Origin: Actinobaculum sp. oral taxon 183 str. F0552
GTDB taxonomy: Bacteria; Actinomycetota; Actinomycetes; Actinomycetales; Actinomycetaceae
DNA: 64,000 bases
Reading direction: 5' to 3'
NCBI RefSeq assembly: GCF_000466165.1
Contig: NZ_KE951476.1
Span: forward strand, 1-64,000
Shown here piece after piece: positions 16,518 through 25,376 of the stretch. Under the pieces are notes generated by a model. The model ran no database searches. It was given only the letters and a program-made list of their open reading frames with translations, and was not told where the DNA came from. The first letter of the stretch is position 1; the number at the start of each line of letters is the position of its first letter. Made by a program: the position numbers and the translations under genes.

Positions 16518-16563
16518 TTCACATACCGCCAACTGGCGGATTCGCATACTGTCAGCTGGCGGA
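16518..16563. repeat. Two adjacent 23-nt direct repeats, candidate operator of the ABC pair
   Basis: Copy 1 is 16518-16540 and copy 2 is 16541-16563, with no gap and 19 of 23 bases identical. Each contains a CAnCTGG core; the first has the dyad CCGCCAACTGGCGG. The pair starts about 30 bases upstream of the ATPase start, where promoter elements are expected. A regulator binding two in-phase sites (about two helical turns apart) is the simplest reading. Confidence 0.65.
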
Positions 16564-16783
16564 CTGCCGGGTGGGGACAGCCCGAATACCGCGGCGAGGT
16601 GGTGATGCCCACGGCACGGTACGACGCCGCGATACGACGAACGCGGTTGAAAGCGGCGATGACGCGATGGACGGCCGTGTGGAAGAGATGCAGTTGAGAA
16701 ATCGGGAAAAATGCTGAGCGTGGGGGAAAATCGGATGGAGGTCGGAAAGCGAACGGCCGCGGACTGGCCGCTAGAGTGGAAGT

Positions 16784-17515
16784 GTGTTGCGCCGCGTTGC
16801 GATTGTCGCTGTTCCCGCGTTGCTAGCCGGTGGCGAGCTCGTCCACTGGTGGGCGAGCAAGCGATGTTTGGGCGGCGTGAAGGGCGGCGTCGGCGATGGG
16901 AGCGGTGGACGTGGAGCCGTCGTCGTGCTGGGATTCGGCAATCGCGGTGTCCGCGCGAATTACATCAACCGCTATCGGGTCCGCGCGGGGATCCGTACGC
17001 TCGAGTCTTGCGATCGGCGATCGAAATCCCCATGTGGGTTCGCGGCCCGAGCGAGATCTGCCGCTGGGTGGAATTCCGCTGCGCGACGCGATTCCGCAGC
17101 CGGAAAAGGCCGCGAGAACCGCCTGGCTTCCTCGGTCGGGAGCGTGCTGGTCCTGTGCGGCGGCCCGGTGGCGGGCGCCGTTCCCGAGGCGGACCTCATG
17201 GAGCGGTACGCGCGAAAACTCGGATACGCCGGTCCGATCCTGTTGGACCGCGAGAGCAGGTCAACGCTCCAAAACATCGAGCACGCCATACCGCTCATCG
17301 AGCACGCCGACTCCATCGCGATCGTCTCCAATCCGCTGCACGCTTTAAAAGGGCGCATTCTCCTGTGGAAGATGCGCCCGGACTTGGCCGCCCGGCTCGT
17401 GCGAGGCTCGGATTACCGGTTCGGCGAGATGTCGTTGCTCAAACCGATCGCGGCTGCGGCGGGAATCGTGCATTTCCGGGCGTTTCCCCGCAGGCCGATG
17501 TGCACTTTGGCGTGA
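16784..17515 (+). CDS. YdcF/SanA-like DUF218 protein
   Basis: A 243-residue protein from GTG at 16784. An N-terminal hydrophobic helix precedes the DUF218 fold: AVVVLGFGNRG for strand 1, VLVLCGGPVAG, then EADLMERYARKLG and the conserved LDRESRSTLQNIEHA. Related ElyC/SanA/YdcF proteins act in envelope metabolism. A basic stretch about residues 65-115 is less conserved. It is not part of a clear operon. Confidence 0.8.
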   Translation: MLRRVAIVAVPALLAGGELVHWWASKRCLGGVKGGVGDGSGGRGAVVVLGFGNRGVRANYINRYRVRAGIRTLESCDRRSKSPCGFAARARSAAGWNSAARRDSAAGKGRENRLASSVGSVLVLCGGPVAGAVPEADLMERYARKLGYAGPILLDRESRSTLQNIEHAIPLIEHADSIAIVSNPLHALKGRILLWKMRPDLAARLVRGSDYRFGEMSLLKPIAAAAGIVHFRAFPRRPMCTLA

Positions 17516-17694
17516 GCTCCACGCGCCGCGCTCACGCCGCGTTGAAAGACCGCGCGAGTCGGCTTGTGACGGGGTGCGCCCTGAGCTGAACGGCTCCTTT
17601 GGGGCGGCACTTTGGTTTCGGCCGTGACGCTTGACGGCTTCCCGTTCGCCATGGAGAAGGCCATCAATCGGGTCCCGAGAACAGATGAATCGGG
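17516..17694. other. Non-coding stretch before a dehydrogenase remnant
   Basis: No supported gene or repeat. Part of a 508-base interval between the YdcF-like gene and the second MarR gene, which also holds the remnant at 17695-17831. Confidence 0.35.
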
Positions 17695-17831
17695 TTCTCC
17701 GGATCGCCGTAGAGGGAAAGGGGCGCACGGTGGTTGAACGCTTCCCGATGCAGGAGGCCGATGCCGTGTTCGAGTGGCTCAAGGATGGGTGCATTCGTTC
17801 GCGGGCCGTTCTCTACAACGACGTCGCCTGA
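17695..17831 (+). pseudogene. C-terminal remnant of a zinc-dependent alcohol dehydrogenase
   Basis: About 45 codons ending at TGA read VLRIAVEGKGRTVVERF, then MQEADAVFEWLKDG and IRSRAVL. This matches the typical C terminus of AdhP-like dehydrogenases (V.ERFPLEEAN, L..G.IRGRAVL). No upstream dehydrogenase sequence or proper start is present, so it is a decayed fragment. It is from a different subfamily than the 6980-7120 remnant. Confidence 0.65.
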
Positions 17832-18023
17832 GCGCCCTCGAATGCGAGACGGCGAGGTGGTCGAGACGTGCGGAAACAGCGGTTGCAGCCCCGCCGACGA
17901 GGCCCTTGCTGTCGGGCCCCGCCTTCACGGGCGAGGCTTCTCTGCGCCTACGCGGCGGTTGCAGCCTGAGGCTGATCGTTGATTGACACCGCGGAGCGGA
18001 ACCCGTCTGCGGGGCGCTAGGCC
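17832..18023. other. Non-coding stretch with no recognised signal
   Basis: GGTTGCAGCC occurs twice (about 17880 and 17958) but no structure or gene is supported. Confidence 0.3.
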
Positions 18024-18458
18024 TCACTCGGGCAGACGCAGTTCTTTCAGTACCGTCGCGAGCGCTTCGCGCCCGGCAGGGGAGAGCCGTGCGCGCAATT
18101 CGGCGTCGAGTTCCTCCACCGCCGCGGCGCTTTCCGCCAACAGCTCTCGGCCTTTCGGAGTGAGAGTGATAACCTGCACTCTCCGGTCGGCGGCGCTCCG
18201 TTCGCGGTCGATGGCGCCGAGGTCCGCGAGCTGATCGACGAGGGACACGACGAGGCTGGGGGCGACGTTGAGCCGCGCTGCGATGTCGCGTTGGGATGAA
18301 GCGAGGCCCGCGTCCACCGCCGCGAGCAGGCCGACCTGTTTGTGGGTCAGGCCCAGCCGTTCCACACGCCGGGAAAAGGTCTGTGTTATCTGGGATCCGG
18401 TCACGCCCAGGCGGAAGCACGCCGCCTGGAGGATCGTCGTGCCGTCGACGTCGTCCAC
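18024..18458 (-). CDS. MarR-family transcriptional regulator
   Basis: A 144-residue winged helix protein: LTHKQVGLLAAVDAGLAS, recognition part VAPSLVVSLVDQLADLGAI, wing RERSAADRRVQVITLTPKG. It starts with GTG at 18458. It is divergent from a small membrane protein gene; a 14-base palindrome in the shared promoter is the likely operator, giving a classic regulator/target pair. Confidence 0.87.
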   Translation of the reverse strand: MDDVDGTTILQAACFRLGVTGSQITQTFSRRVERLGLTHKQVGLLAAVDAGLASSQRDIAARLNVAPSLVVSLVDQLADLGAIDRERSAADRRVQVITLTPKGRELLAESAAAVEELDAELRARLSPAGREALATVLKELRLPE

Positions 18459-18482
18459 GTCAAGATGGTAGCATCATAATTA

Positions 18483-18496
18483 ATTCAGTTCTGAAT
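18483..18496. promoter_or_regulatory. MarR-type operator palindrome
   Basis: ATTCAGTTCTGAAT is a perfect inverted repeat (6-bp arms, 2-base centre), in an AT-rich patch between the divergent marR and membrane protein genes. Typical MarR operators are of this size. Confidence 0.65.
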
Positions 18497-18533
18497 GATC
18501 AAGTGTAGAATGAATGTGAAGAAAGGGGCGACT

Positions 18534-19019
18534 ATGTCGCTATGGCTGGGTGCCGCAAACTCCTTGATCGCGTTGGGGTCGGTCGTATTCGGCGTCCTCG
18601 CGCTGATTCGCCCGGAGGCACTGAAAGGGCGCGGCAATAAGGGTGGGACCTTGGTCGGGTGCGGCGGTGCGAGCGTGCGCGGTGGTGTCGGCGGACACGG
18701 TGGTGCGGACGGTGGCCTGCGCAGCGGGGCTGGCAGTGACGATGGCAGCGCGGGTGTACGTGGCGGCGCGGGCGGCGTCGAAGGAGCGCGCCTCTATGCC
18801 GCCATGTACGCCGGACGCGCTATCCCACTCGGTTTGGCCGTATCCGCCGTTGTGTGGATTGCTCCCAATGGGCGGGTGACGGCGCTGCTTCTTGGCGTCG
18901 CCGTCGCCGCGCAAATCGCCGACGTCGTCGCTGCCGTCGCGAACCGTCTGACAGGAATGGCCGTCGGCGCCGCGTCCGCCGCCCTTCTCCACGCGGCCGC
19001 GCTCGCAATTGCCTTGTGA
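18534..19019 (+). CDS. DUF4267-like small membrane protein with Gly-rich insertion
   Basis: The ATG at 18534 follows AAAGGGG. The protein (161 residues) has an N-terminal transmembrane helix, a Gly-rich loop of about 50 residues, then ARLYAAMYAGRAIPLGLAV and three further helices. The YxxxYxxRA-like segment and size suggest a DUF4267-type four-helix protein. The Gly-rich loop is atypical. It is probably repressed by the divergent MarR protein. Confidence 0.65.
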   Translation: MSLWLGAANSLIALGSVVFGVLALIRPEALKGRGNKGGTLVGCGGASVRGGVGGHGGADGGLRSGAGSDDGSAGVRGGAGGVEGARLYAAMYAGRAIPLGLAVSAVVWIAPNGRVTALLLGVAVAAQIADVVAAVANRLTGMAVGAASAALLHAAALAIAL

Positions 19020-19171
19020 ATCGCGGGCTGGGCGGCGTGGAATCAGTGGGTCGGTCGGCGTACCGGTTGCAAAGTTTGACAAAGGTTGCGAGGGTCGAAT
19101 CCCGGTGTGACAGGTGCCTCCGGGTGTGGTCAAATGAAAGGCATAGTGAATCCCCAGGCGAGGAGACGTCG

Positions 19172-21532
19172 ATGATCAGTACCCGATTGCGCTCGCTGTT
19201 CGGCGGTTTGGCCGCGTTGTCCCTTCTGACCGCGCCGATTGCCGCCTATGCCGATGAAGCCGCCAACCCGTCAGCCGGGCCTTCGGCCCCACGGGTTCCG
19301 GCCGGCGGGCCGTCCGCGTCCAAACCCGCGGCTCCGAAATCCGGTTCGACGCCAGGCGCACCCGCCGAAGCGAGCGGAACCGTGACCCTCGACCTGTACA
19401 ACCTCACCGACGTCCACGGACACATCGAGAAGGCGAGCAAGAACGGGACCGTCACCGAATCCGGCATCCCGGCCGTCGGCTGCTACCTGGACAGGGCGCG
19501 CGCGGCCAGCGGAGACGCCTCCTTCACCCTGCTCGGCGACAACATCGGAGCCTCCCCGTTCACGTCCGGCTCCCTGCAGGACAATCCGACGATCGCCGCG
19601 CTCAACGAGCTCGAACCGCTCGGCTCGACCATCGGCAACCACGAGCTCGACCTCGGCCTCGACGTCTTCAAACACCGCATCGACGGAACCGGCGGCTACA
19701 CGAAGGTCGGTTTCCCCTACCTCGGGGCCAACGTCGACGGCATGGGCCGCTACCTCGGCGACAAAGTGGTCTGGACGTCGGCCTCCGGCGTCCGGGTCGC
19801 CTTCATCGGGGCCATCGCCGGCGACGTGCCCTACAAGTTGAGCCCCGGCACCACCAAGGGATTGACCTTCAACGACCCCATACCCAAGATCAATGCGATG
19901 GCCAAGGACCTCAAGGTTTCCGGCCAGGCCGACGTCGTGATCGCCATGCTCGACGACGACGTGAAGAACAACTACCCGAAGATGGGCGCATACGTCGACG
20001 GCATCATGGGCGGCGACACCCACGTCCCCTACAAGTTCTCGATGGTCGACGGCGCCCAGGGCAACAAGCTCTCCGCGATAGCCTCCGGCTCCTACACCGA
20101 CAACCTCGCCGACCTGCAGATCACCTACGACAAGGCCACGAAGAGGGTGGTCCGCTCCGAGGCCAAGCTCATCCCCGCCTCCGAGGTGGCCGCGTGCGGC
20201 GAGAAGCAATCGATCAAACGGATCGTCGACAAGGCGGTGCAGGATTCCAAGGCAGCCGGCGACAAGGTTGTGGCCAAGGGCTATACGTCCGCGTTCTCCC
20301 GCGGGGTCTTCTCCTCCGCCGGCGAGCCCCCCGACCCAGGGTCCAACCGGGGCGTCGAATCCTCGCTCGGCGACCTCACCGCCGACTCCCTTCGAGCCAC
20401 CGTGATCACGAAGGAAGGCAAGCCCGTGGACATCGGCGCCATCAACGCCGGCGGCCTGCGAGCCGACCTCACCCCGCTCGCCAACGGCGACATCACCTAC
20501 CGCCAGACCTTCGCCGTCCAGCCCTTCTCCAACCAGCTGGGCTACGTGACCATCACGGGCGCCGACTTCAAGAAGGCGCTCGAACAGCAGTGGAAGACGC
20601 AGCTCAACACGCAGAACTCCCGGCCCATGCTCAAGCTGGGGCTTTCGAGCAACGTTGCATACACCTACGATCCGGCCAAGCCCTACGGCCAGCGCATCAC
20701 GTCGGTGACGGTCGACGGAAAGCCGCTCGATGCGCAGCGCAAGTACACGGTCGGCTCGGTCACCTTCCTGCTGGCCGGAGGGGACTCCTTCGACGCTCTG
20801 ACAGCGGGCGGAGCCCCCGCCGTCACCGACAACCTCGACCGCGAGAGATTCAACGCCTATCTGGGATCTCATCCAGGTCTCAAGCCGCGCGCCGCGAAGT
20901 CCTCTATCGGCGTCACCCTTCCCTCGGCGCCCGTCGCGGACGGCCAGACCATCGACATTCCCCTGCGCGGGCTCTCCTTCTCCGAGGGGCCGTCGGTGAC
21001 GAAGAACGTCAACGTCAGCGTGGGATCGACGTCCACGACGGCGGCCGTGGACAACAGCCTGATCGACGCGAACGCCAACAACGAGAAGGCAGTCGTCACC
21101 GCCGACGGCGTAGGCCGCGCCACGGCCAAGGTCAAAGTCGACGGCAAATGCGCTGCCAACCCCGGCAAGAACGTCACACTGCCCGTCACGGTGGCCACAG
21201 ACTTCGCCGAGGTCGTGGGCGCCGGGCAAGGCTTAACCGTCACCGTGGCCTGCGCTGGAGCCGGCCAGCCGTCGGCGACGCCATCGGCTCCGTCCACGTC
21301 TGCGGACCCCGTCAAACCGTCCACTGGAATCGCCGCCCCGACGGCGACCGGCGCCGCGAAGCCTCCGACTGCTCAGACCGTGAGATCGGCGGCTGCCACG
21401 GGAGGCCGCGGACGCGGATTGGCTCACACCGGCCCCGCCGCGATGCCGCTCATCGCCGCGGCGCTGATTCTTCTGCTGCTCGGCGGGGGACTCGTGGCGC
21501 GGGCGAAACCGGCGAAACCCCGGGCCGAATGA
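19172..21532 (+). CDS. Secreted, sortase-anchored 5'-nucleotidase (metallophosphatase)
   Basis: ATG at 19172 follows GAGGAG. The 786-residue protein has a signal peptide (cleavage after TAPIAAYADEA), a disordered Pro/Ala/Ser linker to ~68, and a metallophosphatase domain with the metal motifs NLTDVHGH, LGDNIGASP, GNHELD and GGDTHVP. The nucleotidase C-terminal domain follows (AINAGGLRADL, LLAGGDSFDAL), then a beta-rich region and a Ser/Pro/Thr stalk. The end is a cell wall sorting signal: LAHTG, hydrophobic helix, basic tail. It hydrolyses extracellular nucleotides at the cell surface; the LAxTG pentapeptide suggests an actinobacterial class E-type sortase. Confidence 0.92.
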   Translation: MISTRLRSLFGGLAALSLLTAPIAAYADEAANPSAGPSAPRVPAGGPSASKPAAPKSGSTPGAPAEASGTVTLDLYNLTDVHGHIEKASKNGTVTESGIPAVGCYLDRARAASGDASFTLLGDNIGASPFTSGSLQDNPTIAALNELEPLGSTIGNHELDLGLDVFKHRIDGTGGYTKVGFPYLGANVDGMGRYLGDKVVWTSASGVRVAFIGAIAGDVPYKLSPGTTKGLTFNDPIPKINAMAKDLKVSGQADVVIAMLDDDVKNNYPKMGAYVDGIMGGDTHVPYKFSMVDGAQGNKLSAIASGSYTDNLADLQITYDKATKRVVRSEAKLIPASEVAACGEKQSIKRIVDKAVQDSKAAGDKVVAKGYTSAFSRGVFSSAGEPPDPGSNRGVESSLGDLTADSLRATVITKEGKPVDIGAINAGGLRADLTPLANGDITYRQTFAVQPFSNQLGYVTITGADFKKALEQQWKTQLNTQNSRPMLKLGLSSNVAYTYDPAKPYGQRITSVTVDGKPLDAQRKYTVGSVTFLLAGGDSFDALTAGGAPAVTDNLDRERFNAYLGSHPGLKPRAAKSSIGVTLPSAPVADGQTIDIPLRGLSFSEGPSVTKNVNVSVGSTSTTAAVDNSLIDANANNEKAVVTADGVGRATAKVKVDGKCAANPGKNVTLPVTVATDFAEVVGAGQGLTVTVACAGAGQPSATPSAPSTSADPVKPSTGIAAPTATGAAKPPTAQTVRSAAATGGRGRGLAHTGPAAMPLIAAALILLLLGGGLVARAKPAKPRAE

Positions 21533-21588
21533 CACCGCCGAGCCCGTATCGCTGAGTCTAGAGCCCGTACCCCTGAGAGCCCGCGCGG

Positions 21589-22314
21589 CTAAGACGATCC
21601 CGCCCGCGGCCTGCGTGCCAGGCACACTGCGTCGACCGCCCAGTCCCCGGACTGCCCGCTTCCGTCGCCTCCGCGGGGATGCTCCACATCGCGCGCTTCG
21701 ACGACGTCAAGCCCGGAGCGGCGCATGGACTCGGCCACGTCGGTGGGGTCCCACAACCGCGCAGGGTCCTTCGGCCCGGAGACGTCCCGATCGGCCTGGG
21801 CTCGCGAATGGCCGACCAGAAGGAGCCAGCCTCCCTGCGCGACCCACGAGGACAGGCGGGGCATAAGGCCGGTCACCGTGAACTCGGCCTGGTGCAGGAA
21901 GGCGACGAGCACGAGATCCACCGGCGAGCTCGGCTCCCATCGGCGCACATCTCCGGCGACCCATTCGATCCGGCCCTCTGCCGAACCGGCCGCCTGCGGG
22001 GCGGGCGCCTCCGCGGCGGCTCGAGTCCTGACATCCGCCGCAAGGGCCCTGGCATCCGCCGCAACGAGGCGGGCCCTTTCTCGGGCCTTGCCGACGGCGA
22101 CCTGACTGCCTTCCAAGGCGGTGACCGAGAAACCCCGGCGAGCTAGCTCGAAGCTGTGACGGCCCTCCCCGGCCCCCACGTCGATCGCCGACGGGCGGGG
22201 ACTCGCCAAGGTTACATGGTCGAGGGCTTCGACCACCGTCGGCGTGGGGGCCGGGGGAAAGAGCAGCGAGCCCGACTCATGGGCGTGCAGGTAGCGTTCG
22301 TCCCATTCGGACAT
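21589..22314 (-). CDS. Class I SAM-dependent methyltransferase
   Basis: A 241-residue Rossmann methyltransferase. Motif I is AIDVGAGEGRHSFELARRG, motif II VTALEGS, and motif IV PVDLVLVAFLHQ. The N-terminal start WDERYLHAHESGSLLF resembles TehB/UbiE-like proteins. Acceptor unknown. An Ala-rich stretch (residues ~85-115) is inserted between motifs II and III. It does not share obvious function with its neighbours. Confidence 0.82.
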   Translation of the reverse strand: MSEWDERYLHAHESGSLLFPPAPTPTVVEALDHVTLASPRPSAIDVGAGEGRHSFELARRGFSVTALEGSQVAVGKARERARLVAADARALAADVRTRAAAEAPAPQAAGSAEGRIEWVAGDVRRWEPSSPVDLVLVAFLHQAEFTVTGLMPRLSSWVAQGGWLLLVGHSRAQADRDVSGPKDPARLWDPTDVAESMRRSGLDVVEARDVEHPRGGDGSGQSGDWAVDAVCLARRPRAGSS

Positions 22315-22504
22315 GTCGTTCTCCTTCCCGACGTCGGCGTCGATGCCGATCTGGACTGCGGTTCTCGCCGAACTGCGATTCTAAACCACGGCATCCGCTT
22401 CTGGCCCGCCCCGGATACAGGCACCCCGGATTCGGGGCCCTGTCGGTGCGGCTCAACGGGTTTGGCGTCTCTAGCCCGCCCGGGTTCGCGGGGGAGCGCG
22501 CCCG

Positions 22505-23791
22505 TCAGGAGTCCAGCAACCCCTCTGCCAGGGCTTTGCACATGGACGGCCCGACGGGAAGCCTGCTCATGAGGGTGGCCTGCAGCGCGTGGTAGACGTC
22601 CGGATGCCCGGCCCACGTCCTCGTCGACGGCGCGTTGGAGGCGTCGAGCTCGTGCGTCCACACACCCGGCGTTTCGATCACATACTGTTCGGCGTAGTCG
22701 AGCCACGAACGGTAGAGGTCCTCGTAGCTCTGGACGTCGTCTCGGCTGCGCCCAGCGTCCAACAGCGCCCGGTGGACGGCGGCTGCCGCGGAGATGCCTT
22801 CGCAGACCACCCAGTGCATGCGCTCGTGGACGATCGGCGTCCCTTCGAAATCCGTGGTGTAGACGAAACCGGGGGCGCCGTCTCTCTTCCAGCCGTCGGC
22901 TCGAGCTTGGGCGAAGAGCCTTTCAGCGGCCTGAAGCATCCAATCCGGTGCGGGAAGCGAACGGTCCTTCAACGCCGCGTGAGCCTGGACCGTCAGGCGC
23001 GACCACTCCAACCCGTGCCCGGGCGTCACCCCGTAGGGGCGGAACGGATGCGCCGGCTGGTCTTCGTTGTAGTCGAGACGGGGCCGCCAGTCGGTGTCGT
23101 AGTGCTCGGGCAGCCGCCATCCGTGGTTCCGGGCCTGTCTGTTGACGGCGAAATCGGTGATCTGGATCGCGCGTTCGAGCCATTTGCCCTCGCCGGTGAC
23201 GTCAGCCGTCACGAGGAGCGCCTCGACTGTGTGCATGGCGGCGTTGATGCCGCGGTAGTCCTCGGGGTCGGTGAAGTCGGCGGCGTAGGATTCGACCGGC
23301 AGTCCGTATTCGCGATCCCACCAGTGGCGATCCTGGACGGCCGTCGCCTCCTCGAGGAGCTCGGCCGCGCCTGGACGCCCGGCGGCGGTGGCGGTCGCAG
23401 CCGCCAGGAGCACGAAGGCGTGCTGGTAGCACTCTTTGCGGGACGTCGGATCGATCGGGGAGGCATGGCCGGCCTCGTCGACGTCGTGCCTGACCGCGCT
23501 CCACCAGCCGCCGTGCTCATGGTCTTTCAGAGCGTTGCCGAGCGCGCGCACGCCGTGGTCGGCGTAGCGGCTGCAGCCCGGAATGCCCAGCAGCGTGCCG
23601 ATGGAGAAGGCGAACGTCATGCGTCCCGTGATCCACAGTTCCACGGGGTGTGACGTGTCGACGCTGCCGTCCTCGCCTATCCATCCGAATCCGCTCGGTA
23701 CGGCGGCGCTACGGGCATAGCGCAGAAGAGCGCGCGTTTCCCACGCGAGCCAACGGTTGTGTTCGGTCGCGCCAATCCACTGCGGTCCCAT
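22505..23791 (-). CDS. AGE-family (N-acylglucosamine 2-epimerase-like) sugar isomerase
   Basis: Start at 23791 (MGPQWIGATEHNRW) with GAGGGAACC upstream; the 428-residue length is right for AGE/YihS-type (alpha/alpha)6 barrels. Conserved features include WITGRMTFAFSIG, the histidines in GGWWSAVRHD, ECYQHAFVLLA, NAAMHTVEALL, TPGHGLEWSRL and MHWVVCEGI. Members interconvert aldoses and ketoses or epimerise N-acylated sugars; YihS acts on sulfoquinovose and mannose. The precise sugar is not predictable. It is probably transcribed alone from the 23.9 kb promoter. Confidence 0.85.
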   Translation of the reverse strand: MGPQWIGATEHNRWLAWETRALLRYARSAAVPSGFGWIGEDGSVDTSHPVELWITGRMTFAFSIGTLLGIPGCSRYADHGVRALGNALKDHEHGGWWSAVRHDVDEAGHASPIDPTSRKECYQHAFVLLAAATATAAGRPGAAELLEEATAVQDRHWWDREYGLPVESYAADFTDPEDYRGINAAMHTVEALLVTADVTGEGKWLERAIQITDFAVNRQARNHGWRLPEHYDTDWRPRLDYNEDQPAHPFRPYGVTPGHGLEWSRLTVQAHAALKDRSLPAPDWMLQAAERLFAQARADGWKRDGAPGFVYTTDFEGTPIVHERMHWVVCEGISAAAAVHRALLDAGRSRDDVQSYEDLYRSWLDYAEQYVIETPGVWTHELDASNAPSTRTWAGHPDVYHALQATLMSRLPVGPSMCKALAEGLLDS

Positions 23792-24101
23792 GGTTCCCTC
23801 CTCATTGACGGTGGACGTAATCGACGGTGGATGCATATCGACGGAGCGCTCTCCGGATGGGAAGGCCAAGCGGAGAGGCGGAGGCGATCTCCAAGCCCAT
23901 TCATCGGATATATCGTGTTAACCAACATGCTAACAGGTTCGCCATCGAGGAGACCGGCATTATAAGTCGCGGAAATCAACAGGAAGGCGAAGGCGCTCGT
24001 TCGAACGATCGTCGAGAATCAGCTCTCGCTCTCATTCGGGGTTGCTTTCCAGGGCCTTCCCTCCTCGCCCTCGGGTTCCTTTCGGTGCTTGAGATTCCCC
24101 G
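23792..24101. promoter_or_regulatory. Promoter region of the AGE gene, with a dyad
   Basis: About 310 bases without a gene. At 23916-23935 TGTTA and TAACA flank a 10-base centre next to a GATATAT element, a plausible operator and -10 for the minus-strand AGE gene. The site is more AT-rich than its surroundings. Confidence 0.4.
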
Positions 24102-25061
24102 TCACTCGTCGAATTCTGGAATGGCGACCACTTTGCCGAAAGAATCGCGGGAAGCGAGATAGGCGTGGGCTTGCCGCATCTGGCTGAGCGGGAATGCCCG
24201 CTCCGGCCGCACGTCGATCCGGCGGTCCTCGATCATGGCGACCAGCCTTTGCAGGCTTTCTCCCTCGACGTCGCCGGAATAGAACCCCGCCAAGTAGCCG
24301 CCGTTCGTGTCCATGATGGGATCGAATCCCTCCAGGGTCCACTGACCTCCGAGCAGGCCGGTGATGCACACCGTTCCGCCCGGAGCGATGTGGGCGAAGG
24401 TGTCCTTCGCAGCCGCTGGGCCGATCAAATCGAGGATCGCATCGAAGGAGGCCTTCGTTCTCAACGCGTTGCGATCGTCGACGACGTACCGATCGAAGCC
24501 GGCATTCAGAAGACGTTCGCCCTTGTCCGCGCTGCGCGTCGAGCCGGTGATGCTGCATGAGGGATAGAGGGCTCTGACGAGTTTCGAGAAAGCGATTCCC
24601 ACTCCCGACGTCGCCCCGCGCACCAGCACGTCCTGGCCGTCCCCCAGGCGAAGCCTCTCCAGCGAGCCGAACGCCGTATAGAACGTCTCGGGCACGGCCG
24701 CCAGGCTCTCCCACGGCAATGATGTGGCGACGGGATGGATCCGCTCGTCGGGCAGAAGAGCGTACTGCGCATAGCCGCCGTCGAAGTCCCGCCCCATCTC
24801 GCCCATGATGGAAACGACCGTTTGGCCCACGTGAAGATCCGGGTTGAGCGTCTGCTCCACCTGCCCGACGCACTCGATGCCGAGGATGCGGGGAAACGCC
24901 ACCGACGGCGACTTTCCTTCGCGCGTGAAGATCTCGGAATGGTTGACGCCCGCCCCGCGGACTTTGATCAGCGACCAGCCGGGACGCGCCACGGGGGTCG
25001 GGACGTCGCAGTACCTCAAGACTTCGGGTCCGCCCGCTTCGGAGACGACTACCGCTTTCAT
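24102..25061 (-). CDS. MDR-superfamily quinone oxidoreductase
   Basis: Start at 25061 (MKAVVVSEAGGPEVLRY) with GGTGGGG upstream; 319 residues. GroES-like part with GAGVNHSEIFTREG, and cofactor loop VLVRGATSGVGIAFSKLVRA. No structural zinc motif. It probably reduces quinones or enones with NADPH. It lies convergent to nothing obvious; the ArsR gene upstream runs in the same direction about 315 bases away. Confidence 0.88.
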   Translation of the reverse strand: MKAVVVSEAGGPEVLRYCDVPTPVARPGWSLIKVRGAGVNHSEIFTREGKSPSVAFPRILGIECVGQVEQTLNPDLHVGQTVVSIMGEMGRDFDGGYAQYALLPDERIHPVATSLPWESLAAVPETFYTAFGSLERLRLGDGQDVLVRGATSGVGIAFSKLVRALYPSCSITGSTRSADKGERLLNAGFDRYVVDDRNALRTKASFDAILDLIGPAAAKDTFAHIAPGGTVCITGLLGGQWTLEGFDPIMDTNGGYLAGFYSGDVEGESLQRLVAMIEDRRIDVRPERAFPLSQMRQAHAYLASRDSFGKVVAIPEFDE

Positions 25062-25376
25062 GTTTCCCCACCTGGCCTTCCGCCTCGTCGACTGCGTTGC
25101 ATGATTGTAATGCGGCATTTTTCTTGGACACAATGCCCCGGGATTCGAGGGCGGTGAGCACAACGGGATCATGCCGAAATCCTGAGACCCGTGGACTCGC
25201 ATTCGCCCTTCGGAGGAACCTCTGCGCGGGCAGATGAGCAGCCCGTGACTCAGCGGTTGCCCGCAGAACGGACGTGAGCATCTTCTGGGACACATGCGGA
25301 GCGGTGCGGGGCGAGCACGTGCGCATCAACGCCAGAAGGCAGCGGCCGGCGGGCATGGAGCGGCTGCTGGCCGCCG
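25062..25376. other. Intergenic region upstream of the quinone oxidoreductase
   Basis: About 315 bases with no supported gene. It presumably holds the promoter of the minus-strand oxidoreductase; no repeat or hairpin stands out. Confidence 0.35.

Noticed and set aside
14120-16612. 830-codon minus-strand frame across both ABC genes
   Set aside because: A frame shadow produced by GC-rich codon bias; the FtsX permease and ATPase frames carry all family motifs.
19271-21229. 652-codon minus-strand frame opposite the nucleotidase
   Set aside because: Antisense shadow with valine/glycine-rich composition; the plus strand encodes a complete secreted enzyme.
23998-24018. SOS-like dyad TCGAACGATCGTCGA upstream of the AGE gene
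   Set aside because: One arm is short by a base relative to the actinobacterial LexA consensus, and no DNA repair gene is adjacent.
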